NCBI GenBank assembly: GCA_947631005.1 | Contig: CANRJR010000013.1 | Location: forward strand, 1-57,629 | Source of the DNA: an uncultured Clostridia bacterium | GTDB taxonomy: Bacteria > Bacillota > Clostridia > Christensenellales > Borkfalkiaceae | Direction of reading: 5' to 3' | DNA length: 57,629 nucleotides | Part shown: in pieces, positions 1-7,246 of the stretch | Layout of the letters: each line of letters starts with the position of its first letter | Position numbering within the stretch: position 1 is the stretch's first letter | Notes under the pieces: generated by a model | Told to the model about the DNA's origin: nothing | What the model saw: the letters and a program-made list of their open reading frames with translations, nothing else | Databases searched by the model: none | Made by a program: the position numbers and the translations under genes

Positions 1-20
1 CTGCCCTCGCTTTCTGCATT

Positions 21-56
21 AAAATGGGACGCAAGTTATGTTCAACTTACGTCCCA
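21..56 (-). terminator. Terminator after tRNA-Ser
   Basis: On the minus strand an imperfect stem-loop with TGGGACG/CGTCCCA outer arms and an inner AAGTT/AACTT pair is followed by TTTT. It lies directly 3' of the tRNA-Ser CCA end, so it probably ends that transcript. Confidence 0.6.
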
Positions 57-58
57 CT

Positions 59-150
59 TGGCGCAGAAGACGAGATTCGAACTCGTGCTACCTTTCACAG
101 GTACTACTCCCTTAGCAGGGGAGCCCCTTGAGCCTCTTGGGTACTTCTGC
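59..150 (-). tRNA. tRNA-Ser (anticodon GCU)
   Basis: Read on the minus strand the gene begins GCAGAAG and ends CTTCTGC-G-CCA, giving a perfect 7-bp acceptor stem, a G discriminator base (usual for tRNA-Ser) and an encoded CCA tail. The anticodon arm is CTCCC-CTGCTAA-GGGAG, so the anticodon is GCT (reads AGC/AGU serine codons). A long variable arm (AGTACCTGTGAAAGGTA region) and a T-arm with GTTCGAATC are visible, as expected for a class II tRNA. Length with CCA is 92 nt. Confidence 0.96.
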
Positions 151-221
151 AAGGCGCAATTTGTTACGGCAAGAACCGTCGCGCGGCGATTCGTTTGCCG
201 TATTGTCGTTCAAGCTATATC

Positions 222-250
222 AATATAGCATAAAATGCGGAGAATGTCAA
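222..250 (-). promoter_or_regulatory. Sigma-A promoter for tRNA-Ser
   Basis: On the minus strand: TTGACA, 17-bp spacer, TATATT, with a TGC directly before the -10 (extended -10). The predicted start is near 215, giving about 65 nt of leader before the tRNA 5' end. Confidence 0.6.
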
Positions 251-302
251 AGCATATTTTTCCCGATTTTCAAAAAATGTCCGAAAAAATTCCGTGTACT
301 TC

Positions 303-331
303 TTGCAGACGCAACGCAAATGTGCTAAAAT
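303..331 (+). promoter_or_regulatory. Sigma-A promoter for ppa
   Basis: TTGCAG, 17-bp spacer, TAAAAT, with TGC before the -10. The predicted transcript start is near 338, just upstream of the GGGGGG ribosome binding site of the pyrophosphatase gene. Confidence 0.5.
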
Positions 332-352
332 ATCGTTACAGGGGGGTAGCCC

Positions 353-883
353 ATGAATATTTGGCACGATATTTCGCCCGCGCGGATCACGCCGAAGAGC
401 TTCGAAGCACTCATCGAGATCCCGAAAGGCAGTAAGACGAAGTATGAACTCGACAAAGAAACGGGCATTTTGAAGCTCGACCGCGTTCTCTACACATCCA
501 CGGTGTATCCCGCCAACTACGGATTCATTCCGCGCACGTATGCCGACGACGGCGATCCGCTCGACGTGCTCGTGCTCACGAACGAGGCGATCTATCCCAT
601 GACGCTCGTCCACTGCTATCCCATCGGGGTCATCAAGATGATCGACGGGGGGATGTTGGACGAAAAGATCATCGCCATTCCGCACAAAGATCCGACGTAC
701 AACGGCTATTACGACATTCACGAACTGCCCGTACACGTCTTTGACGAAATGATGCACTTTTTCGAGGTGTACAAGACCCTCGAACACAAAAAGACGACCG
801 TCCGCGAGATCGCCCATCGCGACGAGGCGGTGGAGATCATTCAAAAGTGTATCGCGGCGTACCAAGAAAAATTCAATCAATAG
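353..883 (+). CDS. ppa: Inorganic pyrophosphatase (family I)
   Basis: Soluble cytosolic enzyme that hydrolyses pyrophosphate to phosphate, pulling biosynthetic reactions forward. The 176-aa length matches family I enzymes. The metal-binding signature DDGDPLDVLVL is present near residues 64-74, after the conserved YPANYGFIPRT segment. The start at 353 follows a GGGGGG ribosome binding site; an upstream in-frame extension is not supported. It is followed after 10 nt by an SGNH hydrolase gene with its own GGGGGGAGG site, so the two are probably co-transcribed from the promoter at 303-331 and ended by the hairpin at 1521. Note that many Bacillota carry the unrelated family II enzyme instead. Confidence 0.95.
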   Translation: MNIWHDISPARITPKSFEALIEIPKGSKTKYELDKETGILKLDRVLYTSTVYPANYGFIPRTYADDGDPLDVLVLTNEAIYPMTLVHCYPIGVIKMIDGGMLDEKIIAIPHKDPTYNGYYDIHELPVHVFDEMMHFFEVYKTLEHKKTTVREIAHRDEAVEIIQKCIAAYQEKFNQ

Positions 884-893
884 GGGGGAGGTC

Positions 894-1502
894 ATGAAAA
901 TCATATTTTTCGGGGATTCCATCACCGAATCGGGAAGAAATCTTCTCGATCCCTACGATCTCGGCGCGGGGTACGTCAAGATCGCGGCGGGAAAACTTCG
1001 CCTGCTCTATCCCGATCTCGCGTTCGACGTTCTCAACGCGGGCGTGGGGGGAGACAGGACCGCGGAACTTTTGGAGCGCGTGAGGGAGGACGTCGTAAAG
1101 GAGAAGCCCGACTGCGTGATCGTGCAGGTCGGCGTGAACGACGTGTGGTGCCGCTTCTCGCTCGGCGAGGAGGTGACGCCCGCGGCGTTCGGGAAAAACT
1201 ACCGCGCCATTTTGGACGAGATCGCAAAGACGGGGGCAAAGGTCATCCTCATCCAGCCCTATGTGCTCAACATGGGGGACAAGCAACGCTTCCGTCCCTA
1301 TCTCGAACGCTTCAACGAGGTCATTCGCGCCATCGCGCAAGAGAGGGAGCTCCCGCTCATCCCGATGGACGAGATCTTTGCGGGCGTGACGCAGGACATC
1401 GACCCCGCGCAATTCTGCACCGACGGCGTGCATCCCACCCATCGCGGCTGCCGCTACATCGCCGACCAAGTGGTCAAGGAATTGAAGAAGATCATCGCAT
1501 AA
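894..1502 (+). CDS. SGNH/GDSL-family hydrolase
   Basis: A 202-aa esterase/lipase-like protein of the SGNH fold. All blocks are visible: FFGDSITESGRN near the N terminus (nucleophile Ser in GDS), NAGVGGDRT (block II Gly), VGVNDVW (block III Asn) and DGVHPTHRG near the C terminus (block V Asp-x-x-His). No signal peptide or membrane segment is seen, so it is probably cytosolic. The natural substrate cannot be told; relatives deacetylate carbohydrates or act on acyl esters. It is likely second in an operon with ppa (10-nt gap, strong GGGGGGAGG site). Confidence 0.88.
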   Translation: MKIIFFGDSITESGRNLLDPYDLGAGYVKIAAGKLRLLYPDLAFDVLNAGVGGDRTAELLERVREDVVKEKPDCVIVQVGVNDVWCRFSLGEEVTPAAFGKNYRAILDEIAKTGAKVILIQPYVLNMGDKQRFRPYLERFNEVIRAIAQERELPLIPMDEIFAGVTQDIDPAQFCTDGVHPTHRGCRYIADQVVKELKKIIA

Positions 1503-1520
1503 ATCGCACAGCGAAACCGA

Positions 1521-1548
1521 AAAAAGCCGCCCCGCGGGGCGGCTTTTT
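1521..1548. terminator. Bidirectional terminator between SGNH hydrolase and spoIIE
   Basis: AAAAA-GCCGCCCC-GC-GGGGCGGC-TTTTT: an 8-bp G+C stem flanked by A5 and T5, usable in both directions. It sits between convergent genes ending at 1502 (plus) and 1560 (minus). Confidence 0.9.
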
Positions 1549-1559
1549 CGCGCTGATTT

Positions 1560-3827
1560 TCATACCGTTTGCGTGAGTTTTACGGCGAGCACGGTCATGT
1601 CGTCCTCCGCTTTGCCGCCGTAGCGTGAGAGCGCGTTTTTCAAAATTTCCTCGGCGAGCGACTGCGGGTTGAGCGGACGGAGGCGGGAGAGGTAGGCGCA
1701 CAGCTCGGAGGACGAGCCGAACGCCGTCGTCACGCCGTCGCTCATGAAGATGAGGAAGTCGTCCGCCTTCATCTCCACGCGCAGCGTTGCGGGACGGACG
1801 GCTTCGAGCACGCCGATGGGGAGGGATTCCCCCTCGAGCACCTGCAAGGTTTCGCCCGAGAGCACGAACCCGACGGGCGAGCCGATCTTTACCACGTCGG
1901 CGATGCCCGTGTCGAGGTTGACGGCGGCGAGGTCGAGGCAGGAAAAGCTCTCGTCGGCGGTGAAGGCGATGAGCTGGTTTACGGTGGTGAGCACGGTCTC
2001 CGAGGGCATCTTCGCCTTGTAAAAACTTTCGAGGAGGGAGAGGGTGCGGTCGGAGATGCCGCGCGCCTTTTCGCCGCTTCCCATGCCGTCCGAGAGGGCG
2101 ACCATGAACCGCCGCTCGTCGATTTTCAGCACCGAATGGGTGTCCCCGCTCGCCGTTTCGCCCTCTTTGGGACAGGCGGCTACGCCGAACGTCGCGTCGA
2201 AGTTCGCCCTGCGTTTGAGGATGAAACAGGCACGGTCGGCGGTGAGGGGAAGTTTTTCGGAGAGGGCGAGGGGGACGCGGAGCGCGTCCTGCGCAATGGC
2301 GGCGACCCGCTTCCCGTTCGCCTCGGCGTCGAGGGTGACCGACACGGTAAAGGAGGCGTCCTCGCCGTAGATGAAGATCTCCGAGCTCAACAGCCCCTCC
2401 TTTGCGAGCGCGCGTTCGAACAGCCGCTCTTCGTCCGAAAAGACGTATTCCTTGCTCTGTTCGAGGGCGAGTTCTTTGAGGATCTCGCTCACCCCGCGCG
2501 CCTGTCCCGCGAGCAGTTTGCGCCCCTCGCGCGCCCATTCGAGTTCGGCGGCGACCCTGCGGTAGTCGGTCAGATGCTTGTTGAGCGCGAACATCAGCCC
2601 CGCCGAGTTGACGCAGTGTTTGGAGATCTCGACGGGCAGGTCGATGAGGTTGACCCGTCCCTTTGCTTTCCCCACGGCGATGAGCTTGTCCATGCTGTCG
2701 TACACGCCCTCGCTCTCGCAGGCGGCGCGGTTGCGGCAGCCGTGGCAGAGCGTGGCGATGAGCTTCTGTTTGAGCTGTGCGCCCGCGGTGTCTTTCTCCT
2801 CGCCGAAGTCGAACGCCGTCTCAATCTCGCGGAAGAGCGAGGAGACCTCATAGAGCTGTTCCCCGACCGCCCTGCGGTTGCGGTTGACGGCGATGCGCGG
2901 CAGGGTGCGCTCCCTGTAAAAGAGCACGCTGTGTTCGAGCTTGCGCATGAGGGGCGCGGGCAGACAGGCGACGATGAGCGCGGGAATGGCGCAGGAGAGG
3001 AGCGAAAAGATGATGGTGTACGCGTCGGAGGCGTACAGTCCCGTAAAATAGGCGTCGGCGGCATAGGCGGCGAAGAGGGCGAGGGAGGACGGCACGCGCC
3101 CGTACGGCGCGACGAGCAGGGCGGCGCAGGCAAACAGCGCGTATTCCGCAACGGGCAAAAGCGACCCGCGGGAGACGGCAAAGGGCAGCGAGAGCACGAC
3201 GCAAAGGGGCAGGGCGGCACTTTTCAGCAGCGCGACGGAGAGCAAAAGTGCCGTCAGCGCGACCAAAGAGAGCGCGATCCCCCCGCACGCGCCGAGGATG
3301 CCGAGCCCCGTAAACAGCCACATCAGCGCGAGTTCGGCGAGTTCGCCCACGGCGAGGCGGCAACGGAACGCGCGGTGCAGGAGCGCGGAGAGCCCGCCCT
3401 CGAAGAGCAGTCCCGCCAGCGCGAAAAATCCCCCCAAAACGGTCTTTTGCCAAACGGCGGCAAAGGGGAAGATCTCGTATCCCGCATGGGGGAACAAAAA
3501 GACAAAGGGGAGCTGGGCGAGCAAGCCGTACACGGCGCGTTCCACCCCCATTTTTTTGCGGAAACGGCGGTAGACGCTCGTAACGACGGCAAAGAACGCG
3601 GCTTGAATGGCGGCGGAGAGCGTCGCATAGAGCGAGAGCGAGGCGGCGGAGGCGAGCAAATATCCCGCGCCCGCAAGAAAGGGATCGAGCCCGCAGGAGA
3701 TCGCGGCGAAGAAGAGGGCGAAAGAGAGCGGTTCGCGGTGCGGCAACGCAAAATTGAGCAGCGTCATCGCGGCGGCGAGCGCAAGATAAACGGGCAACGG
3801 CTTCAAACGGTCGATTCTGATTTTCAT
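1560..3827 (-). CDS. spoIIE: Stage II sporulation protein E (PP2C-type phosphatase)
   Basis: 755-aa membrane-bound serine phosphatase. In known spore formers SpoIIE localises to the polar septum and dephosphorylates SpoIIAA, which releases sigma-F in the forespore. The N-terminal ~300 residues are a run of hydrophobic segments (about ten predicted helices). A middle region follows, with a Cys-containing segment (TLCHGCRNRAACES). The C-terminal ~215 residues are a PP2C domain with the metal motif LSDGMGSGEKA near residue 575 and FLIFMSDGVTTAF further on. Slightly shorter than the Bacillus protein. The start is supported by GAGGGGGA 5 nt upstream. It is the strongest sporulation marker in the window; see the upstream Spo0A-type box. 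Confidence 0.95.
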   Translation of the reverse strand: MKIRIDRLKPLPVYLALAAAMTLLNFALPHREPLSFALFFAAISCGLDPFLAGAGYLLASAASLSLYATLSAAIQAAFFAVVTSVYRRFRKKMGVERAVYGLLAQLPFVFLFPHAGYEIFPFAAVWQKTVLGGFFALAGLLFEGGLSALLHRAFRCRLAVGELAELALMWLFTGLGILGACGGIALSLVALTALLLSVALLKSAALPLCVVLSLPFAVSRGSLLPVAEYALFACAALLVAPYGRVPSSLALFAAYAADAYFTGLYASDAYTIIFSLLSCAIPALIVACLPAPLMRKLEHSVLFYRERTLPRIAVNRNRRAVGEQLYEVSSLFREIETAFDFGEEKDTAGAQLKQKLIATLCHGCRNRAACESEGVYDSMDKLIAVGKAKGRVNLIDLPVEISKHCVNSAGLMFALNKHLTDYRRVAAELEWAREGRKLLAGQARGVSEILKELALEQSKEYVFSDEERLFERALAKEGLLSSEIFIYGEDASFTVSVTLDAEANGKRVAAIAQDALRVPLALSEKLPLTADRACFILKRRANFDATFGVAACPKEGETASGDTHSVLKIDERRFMVALSDGMGSGEKARGISDRTLSLLESFYKAKMPSETVLTTVNQLIAFTADESFSCLDLAAVNLDTGIADVVKIGSPVGFVLSGETLQVLEGESLPIGVLEAVRPATLRVEMKADDFLIFMSDGVTTAFGSSSELCAYLSRLRPLNPQSLAEEILKNALSRYGGKAEDDMTVLAVKLTQTV

Positions 3828-3850
3828 AGTTCCCCCTCGGTTACCCTTGC

Positions 3851-3907
3851 ATTATAGAGAAAAAATGCGCTCAAACGGGCGGGGAAACGAAGTTTTTTTG
3901 TCGAAAT
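3851..3907 (-). promoter_or_regulatory. spoIIE promoter with Spo0A-type box
   Basis: On the minus strand a TATAAT -10 lies at 3856-3851 without a good -35 at normal spacing. TTTGTCGAAAT at 3897-3907 (plus strand) matches the Spo0A box core TGTCGAA at 3899-3905, centred about 58 bp upstream of the predicted start. In Bacillus subtilis spoIIE is activated by phosphorylated Spo0A at a sigma-A promoter with a poor -35. An inverted repeat (CCGCA..TGCGG) lies just upstream at 3909-3932. The site match is seen; activation is inference. Confidence 0.6.
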
Positions 3908-3966
3908 ACCGCAAATCGGCTGTCCGATGCGGGAAAAGTATGGTATAATAAAGAGGAAAGAGGCGC

Positions 3967-3993
3967 AAAAAAAGGCTTCCCGCGGGGGGAAGC
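3967..3993 (-). terminator. Terminator after the MarR-like gene
   Basis: On the minus strand, GCTTCCC/GGGAAGC stem with a 5-nt loop followed by seven T. It separates the MarR-like gene from the spoIIE promoter. Confidence 0.85.
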
Positions 3994-4025
3994 GATGCGT
4001 TAGGGGTCGGACTTGGAAAAGGAGA

Positions 4026-4463
4026 TCAGCTGTTGAGCGGCGAGGCGGCGATTTTGTCGGCGAGACGGACGAACGTGCGGGCGTCCTCTTCGCCGATGAC
4101 CTCCACGACCTGTTGCACAAGGTCGAGCGTGCGGCGGTGCACGGCGAGGTAGCGGTGCAGGTTTTCGGGAACGGGACGGACGAACGTGGTGCGCTTGTCC
4201 GCGCCGTCGCTCCGGATGAGCAGCCCCTTTTTCACGAGCGAGTCGATGGTGCGGTTGACGAGCGATTTGAGCATCTTCGTCTCGGAAACGAGTTCACGGA
4301 ACGCCACAACGCCCTCGCCGTCCTGCTCGTAGCGGCGGTTGACGAGCAGCATTACGACGGCTTCGTTGTAGATCATGCCTTGCGTGATGCGCGTATTTTT
4401 GAGAATGGCGGTCAGCCGTACCCACGCGATGATAACGTCCTCTTGCAGACCGAGATCGTCCAC
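4026..4463 (-). CDS. MarR-family-like winged-helix regulator
   Basis: 145-aa predicted DNA-binding protein. The central part shows a winged-helix pattern: recognition-helix-like KMLKSLVNRTIDSLVKKGLL near residues 75-95, followed by a wing RSDGADKRTTFVRP. This is the layout of MarR regulators (phenolics, antibiotics or oxidative signals), though the signal here is unknown. I chose the GTG at 4463 rather than the ATG at 4490: GGAGG lies 7 nt before the GTG, and the upstream ATG is only 1 nt from the -10 hexamer, so it would lie before the predicted transcript start. Single-gene unit with its own promoter and terminator. Confidence 0.75.
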   Translation of the reverse strand: MDDLGLQEDVIIAWVRLTAILKNTRITQGMIYNEAVVMLLVNRRYEQDGEGVVAFRELVSETKMLKSLVNRTIDSLVKKGLLIRSDGADKRTTFVRPVPENLHRYLAVHRRTLDLVQQVVEVIGEEDARTFVRLADKIAASPLNS

Positions 4464-4491
4464 GTCCTCGCCTCCGAAATTTTTTAACATA

Positions 4492-4519
4492 ATTATATCA
4501 CAAAAAACAGAAAAGTCAA
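4492..4519 (-). promoter_or_regulatory. Sigma-A promoter for the MarR-like gene
   Basis: Minus strand TTGACT, 16-bp spacer, TATAAT with TGA before the -10. The -10 lies directly beside the first in-frame ATG (4490), which is why the GTG at 4463 is taken as the start codon. Confidence 0.65.
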
Positions 4520-4602
4520 GAAAAATTTGAGCAAAAACGGAAGATTTTGAAAAATATTTTCCAAAAAACTCTCAAAAAAATGTGAAAAAAGGAGACGGGA
4601 AA

Positions 4603-4767
4603 ATGGAAGGCGCAATGTTGTTCAGTTATATCAACACCCGTTTGCGGGATGAAGAGATCACGCTCGAAGAGGTCTGCGAGGAGATGGGCAAAACGCGGGA
4701 GGAGGTGGAGCAGGAGCTCGCCGCGCTCGGTTACCGCTTCGATCCCGTCCGCAATAAATTTTGTTGA
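4603..4767 (+). CDS. DUF4250-like small protein
   Basis: 54-aa protein. The pattern SYINTRLRDEE...EEVCEEMGKTREEVEQELAALGYRFDPVRNKF matches what I remember of the DUF4250 family, small proteins of unknown function common in Clostridia and other gut bacteria. It looks like one helix-turn-helix-sized domain ending in the G-Y-x-[FY]-D-x-x-x-N-x-F signature. The start is the ATG at 4603, placed 8 nt after GGAG; a GTG further upstream at 4582 would put the ribosome binding site inside the gene. No function is known. Confidence 0.75.
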   Translation: MEGAMLFSYINTRLRDEEITLEEVCEEMGKTREEVEQELAALGYRFDPVRNKFC

Positions 4768-4778
4768 AAAGCCGAAAG

Positions 4779-4803
4779 TTATCCACAACGGCGGTGTGGA
4801 TAG
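4779..4803. promoter_or_regulatory. Inverted pair of DnaA-box sequences
   Basis: TTATCCACA at 4779-4787 matches the consensus DnaA box (TTATNCACA). TGTGGATAG at 4795-4803 is the reverse complement of CTATCCACA, one mismatch from consensus. A third, weaker TTTTCCACA lies at 4875-4883 inside the next gene. An A+T-rich stretch lies at 4490-4600. No dnaA or dnaN gene is nearby. Confidence 0.45.
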
Positions 4804-4847
4804 GTGGAAAAGCGTGTTGAAATCATCATATATGGGAGGTTTTTGCG

Positions 4848-5048
4848 GTGGATCGGCTGGATCTTATGAAATTGTTTTCCACATTCGAGGAGTTCGACGA
4901 GGGCGACTTCACTCCCGAGGAGCTCGAAGAATACGCCGCGTACGCCGCGGGCGAGAGCAAGCCGCTCTCCCCCTACGCGTGGAAAGAGCAGTATTTCGAG
5001 TATTACGACGACATCAAAGACAGCTCGCGCAAAAAACAGGATTGGTGA
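4848..5048 (+). CDS. Small acidic protein, unknown
   Basis: 66-aa, strongly acidic (FEEFDEGDFTPEELEEYAAY) and aromatic-rich protein with no recognisable domain, membrane segment or signal peptide. The GTG start at 4848 follows GGGAGG with 8-nt spacing, which makes translation plausible. It is 80 nt after the DUF4250-like gene and separated from it by two DnaA-box-like sites. No function assigned. Confidence 0.6.
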   Translation: MDRLDLMKLFSTFEEFDEGDFTPEELEEYAAYAAGESKPLSPYAWKEQYFEYYDDIKDSSRKKQDW

Positions 5049-5089
5049 GGTCTGCATAGAAGGGCGGCGGGATCGCGCATACTGTTCGC

Positions 5090-5299
5090 ATGAAGATCAC
5101 CACGCTTTTCTGTTGCGGACTTTTGATGCTGTACGCGCTCTTTGCCACAGTCTACGCCCTCGCGGGTTTTAATATACTGCTCTTTGTCTGCGCGGGCAAT
5201 CTCTATGTCTACCGCGCGTTGTTGTCGCTTTCGGGCGTGGCGGGCGCGTGGCTTTTGTTTTGGCTCATCGCTTTCCGCCCCACAAAATTTTTATCGTGA
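5090..5299 (+). CDS. Small two-helix membrane protein, unknown
   Basis: 69-aa hydrophobic protein with two predicted membrane helices (roughly residues 5-35 and 42-63). No clear Shine-Dalgarno sequence precedes the ATG at 5090. A CATACT hexamer lies 6 nt before it, the same spacing as the leaderless candidates at 6586 and 14286, but there is no convincing -35. It may be real, but support is weak. Confidence 0.4.
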   Translation: MKITTLFCCGLLMLYALFATVYALAGFNILLFVCAGNLYVYRALLSLSGVAGAWLLFWLIAFRPTKFLS

Positions 5300-5399
5300 A
5301 ACGCTCGTCGCCCGAAAACCCTTGCCGACAATCGTTTTCGGGCGGGAATGCGAAATGACACAGAAGAAGGCATAGCACATTAGAAGCGAACGGACGTTC

Positions 5400-6328
5400 C
5401 AACTTGTCATTTCGCCCCGTCCGCGGCTTATTTGTCACTTCGTTCCTCTTCCAATATGTCATTTCGACCAAGCCGCGTAAGCGGCGCGTGGAGAAATCTC
5501 CCGCATTGTATTATAAGCCTAATCAACGACCAAGGGGATTTCTCGATTCCGTTCGCTTCGCTCACTTCACTCAAAATGACAACGTAATATAAGCAAAGGG
5601 CAAATAAAATAAGGGAGATGTTTCGACACGAGCCCCTGCACCTACTCGGTGCAGGGGCTCGGCTCAACATGACATATTATAACGCTTTTAAGGCTTCCAA
5701 CTTATGGTGCGAGGAAAACCATAAAATGCGGGAGATTTCTCCGCTTCGCTCGTTTCACTCGCTACGGTCGAAATGACAGATTGGAAACGCCCTTATGCTT
5801 CCCAAATAATGGCGTTAGGTGGAATTCACTTCTGCCGCCCCGCCCGCGGCTTCTATTTGTAGACCAAGGGCGGCACGAGCCCGTAGGGCGAAGTAGCGCG
5901 ACACAATTTGCGCGACACTTCGCGCTTATTGTCGTACAAAGCGAACGAGAGGACCAACCTAATTAAAGTGAGAGCCGGTTTCTCTCACGAAATTTTCTTT
6001 TCTACGCCACGCGCGGCGCGAAGCGCAACGCGCACGGCACAGAAAAGAAAATTTGTGAACAGTTCCCAATAACGGCGTTAGGTGGAATTCACTTCTGCCG
6101 CCCCGCCCGCGGCTTCTATTTGTAGACCAAGGGCGGCACGAGCCCGTAGGGCGAAGTAGCGCGACACAATTTGCCGCACACTTGCGGCTTATTGTCTTAC
6201 AAAGCGAACGAGAGGACTAACCTAATTAAAGCGGAAAGTCGGTTTCTATCACGAAATTTTCTTTTCGCCACGCGCGGCGCGTAAGCGCAACACGCACGGC
6301 ACAGAAAAGAAAATTTGTAAACTTATTC
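5400..6328. repeat. Intergenic repeat block 1
   Basis: About 0.9 kb without a supported gene, made of modules found again at 18.3, 30.8-31.8 and 33.8-34.2 kb. Module A (5457-5581) begins TGTCATTTCG, ends AAAATGACA and contains AGAAATCTCCC and CCAAGGGGATTTCTCGA. Module B is a 13-bp hairpin at 5630-5660. Module C (GCCCGCGGCTTCTATTTGTA and GACCAAGGGCGGCACGAG) occurs twice, near 5845 and 6110. Module D is a long hairpin with AAATTTTCTTTT arms at 5985-6058 and 6249-6318; the second copy lies just 3' of the stop codon of the minus-strand gene 6329-6586. The C-D unit is thus duplicated in tandem. Confidence 0.8.
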
Positions 6329-6586
6329 TCACAGGATATTTTCCAGCAACAAACGGTCGAAGGGGACGTCCTCCATAAAATCGCGGGGGCGGAACACGAC
6401 GTGGTTGAATTTGGCGTAATTCATGATGTGCGGTTTGAGCAAGACGGGCGTGGGGATATCGAGCCCGTCGCAGATGGCGGCGAGGTATTCGAAAAAGCGG
6501 GAGTAGGTGAATTTCTCCTCCCTTTCCAAGGTGCATTGTTTTACGATGCGCCCGTCTTTCAAGACTTTTGCCCAAATGCGGAACAT
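6329..6586 (-). CDS. Conserved small protein, unknown; leaderless candidate
   Basis: 85-aa protein beginning MFRIWAKVLKDGRIVKQ. It resembles from memory a conserved small Clostridia family whose members start with a similar R-[IVM]-W-[GA]-K segment and often sit near greA; function unknown. I chose the internal ATG at 6586 rather than the upstream start at 6724. A TTGCTT-17-TATAAT promoter ends 6 nt before this ATG, so the predicted transcript begins at the start codon itself, and there is no ribosome binding site. The gene is divergent from greA. Its stop is followed by a repeat hairpin (6249-6318). Confidence 0.65.
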   Translation of the reverse strand: MFRIWAKVLKDGRIVKQCTLEREEKFTYSRFFEYLAAICDGLDIPTPVLLKPHIMNYAKFNHVVFRPRDFMEDVPFDRLLLENIL

Positions 6587-6592
6587 GGGAAT

Positions 6593-6621
6593 ATTATACA
6601 GGAACGGGCAAAAAAAAGCAA
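6593..6621 (-). promoter_or_regulatory. Sigma-A promoter giving a predicted leaderless mRNA
   Basis: Minus strand TTGCTT, 17-bp spacer, TATAAT, then six bases and ATG. A normal start 7 nt after the -10 falls on the A of the start codon of the 85-aa gene. Confidence 0.6.
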
Positions 6622-6671
6622 CCCAAACGCCGCGCTTTCTTTCAAAAATCGTGCGGCGGGGCGGAAAGTAA

Positions 6672-6700
6672 TTGACAAGCCCGAAAAAACAGAGTATAAT
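6672..6700 (+). promoter_or_regulatory. Consensus sigma-A promoter for greA-lysS
   Basis: Perfect TTGACA, 17-bp spacer, perfect TATAAT. The predicted start is near 6707, so the leader of about 70 nt contains the hairpin at 6713-6736. Confidence 0.85.
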
Positions 6701-6712
6701 GAGGAAAAAGAG

Positions 6713-6736
6713 CCGTGATTTCATCTGAAATCACGG
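6713..6736 (+). promoter_or_regulatory. Hairpin at the 5' end of the greA leader
   Basis: CCGTGATTTCA-TC-TGAAATCACGG, a perfect 11-bp inverted repeat starting about 6 nt after the predicted transcript start. No U-run follows (TCGTCTTTAT), so it is not a typical terminator. A 5' mRNA-stabilising hairpin or a protein site is possible. Confidence 0.6.
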
Positions 6737-6776
6737 TCGTCTTTATAAGACGCCGCGAGGCGAAAAGAGGTTGGAT

Positions 6777-7244
6777 ATGGCAGATCAATTCTACATGACG
6801 AGCGAGCAGAAGAAGAAGGCGGAGGAACGCCTCAAATATCTCACGACCGTCAAACGCTACGAGATCATTGAGCGCATTCAGGAGGCGCGCAGTCACGGAG
6901 ATCTTTCCGAGAATGCGGAGTACGACGCCGCCCGCAACGAACAGGCGGCGAACGAGGGCGAGATCAACGAGCTCGACTATCAGATCAAGAACGCCGTGAT
7001 CATCGAGGAGAGCGACGACAATTCGGTCGTGCACATCGGCTCGAAAGTGGCGGTGTACGACGAAGATCTCGAAGAAGAGGCGGTGTACACCATCATGGGG
7101 ACGACGGAGGTGGACGCCATGCGCAACATCATCTCCAACGAGTCGCCCGTGGGCGCGGCACTTTTGAAGCACAAGAAAGGGGACGTGGTCACCGTAAAAG
7201 CCCCCGACGGCGAGTATAAGCTCAAGATCCTCAAAATCAGTTGA
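6777..7244 (+). CDS. greA: Transcription elongation factor GreA
   Basis: 155-aa factor that enters the RNA polymerase secondary channel and stimulates cleavage of backtracked transcripts. The N-terminal coiled coil includes EEIxx-type helices around YEIIERIQEARSHGDLSENA, with the acidic tip D-L-S-E-N-A-E-Y conserved. The C-terminal FKBP-like domain contains ISNESPVGAALLKHKKGD. The ATG at 6777 is preceded by AAGAGG; a TTG at 6771 would be too close to that site. First gene of a greA-lysS unit, with the lysS start only 2 nt after its stop. Confidence 0.96.
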   Translation: MADQFYMTSEQKKKAEERLKYLTTVKRYEIIERIQEARSHGDLSENAEYDAARNEQAANEGEINELDYQIKNAVIIEESDDNSVVHIGSKVAVYDEDLEEEAVYTIMGTTEVDAMRNIISNESPVGAALLKHKKGDVVTVKAPDGEYKLKILKIS

Positions 7245-7246
7245 GT

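Noticed and set aside
3941..3949. Plus-strand extended -10 (TGGTATAAT)
   Set aside because: No -35, and transcription would run antisense into the MarR-like gene with no plus-strand product in sight; probably chance in A+T-rich DNA.
4779..4803. Chromosomal replication origin
   Set aside because: Only two good DnaA boxes and no dnaA, dnaN, rpmH or gidA genes nearby.
5781..5966. Short frames in repeat blocks 1 and 3 with similar translations (LLPPRPRLLFVDQGRHEPVG)
   Set aside because: The similarity comes from the shared C module; there is no ribosome binding site or constant reading frame, and hairpins explain the conservation better.
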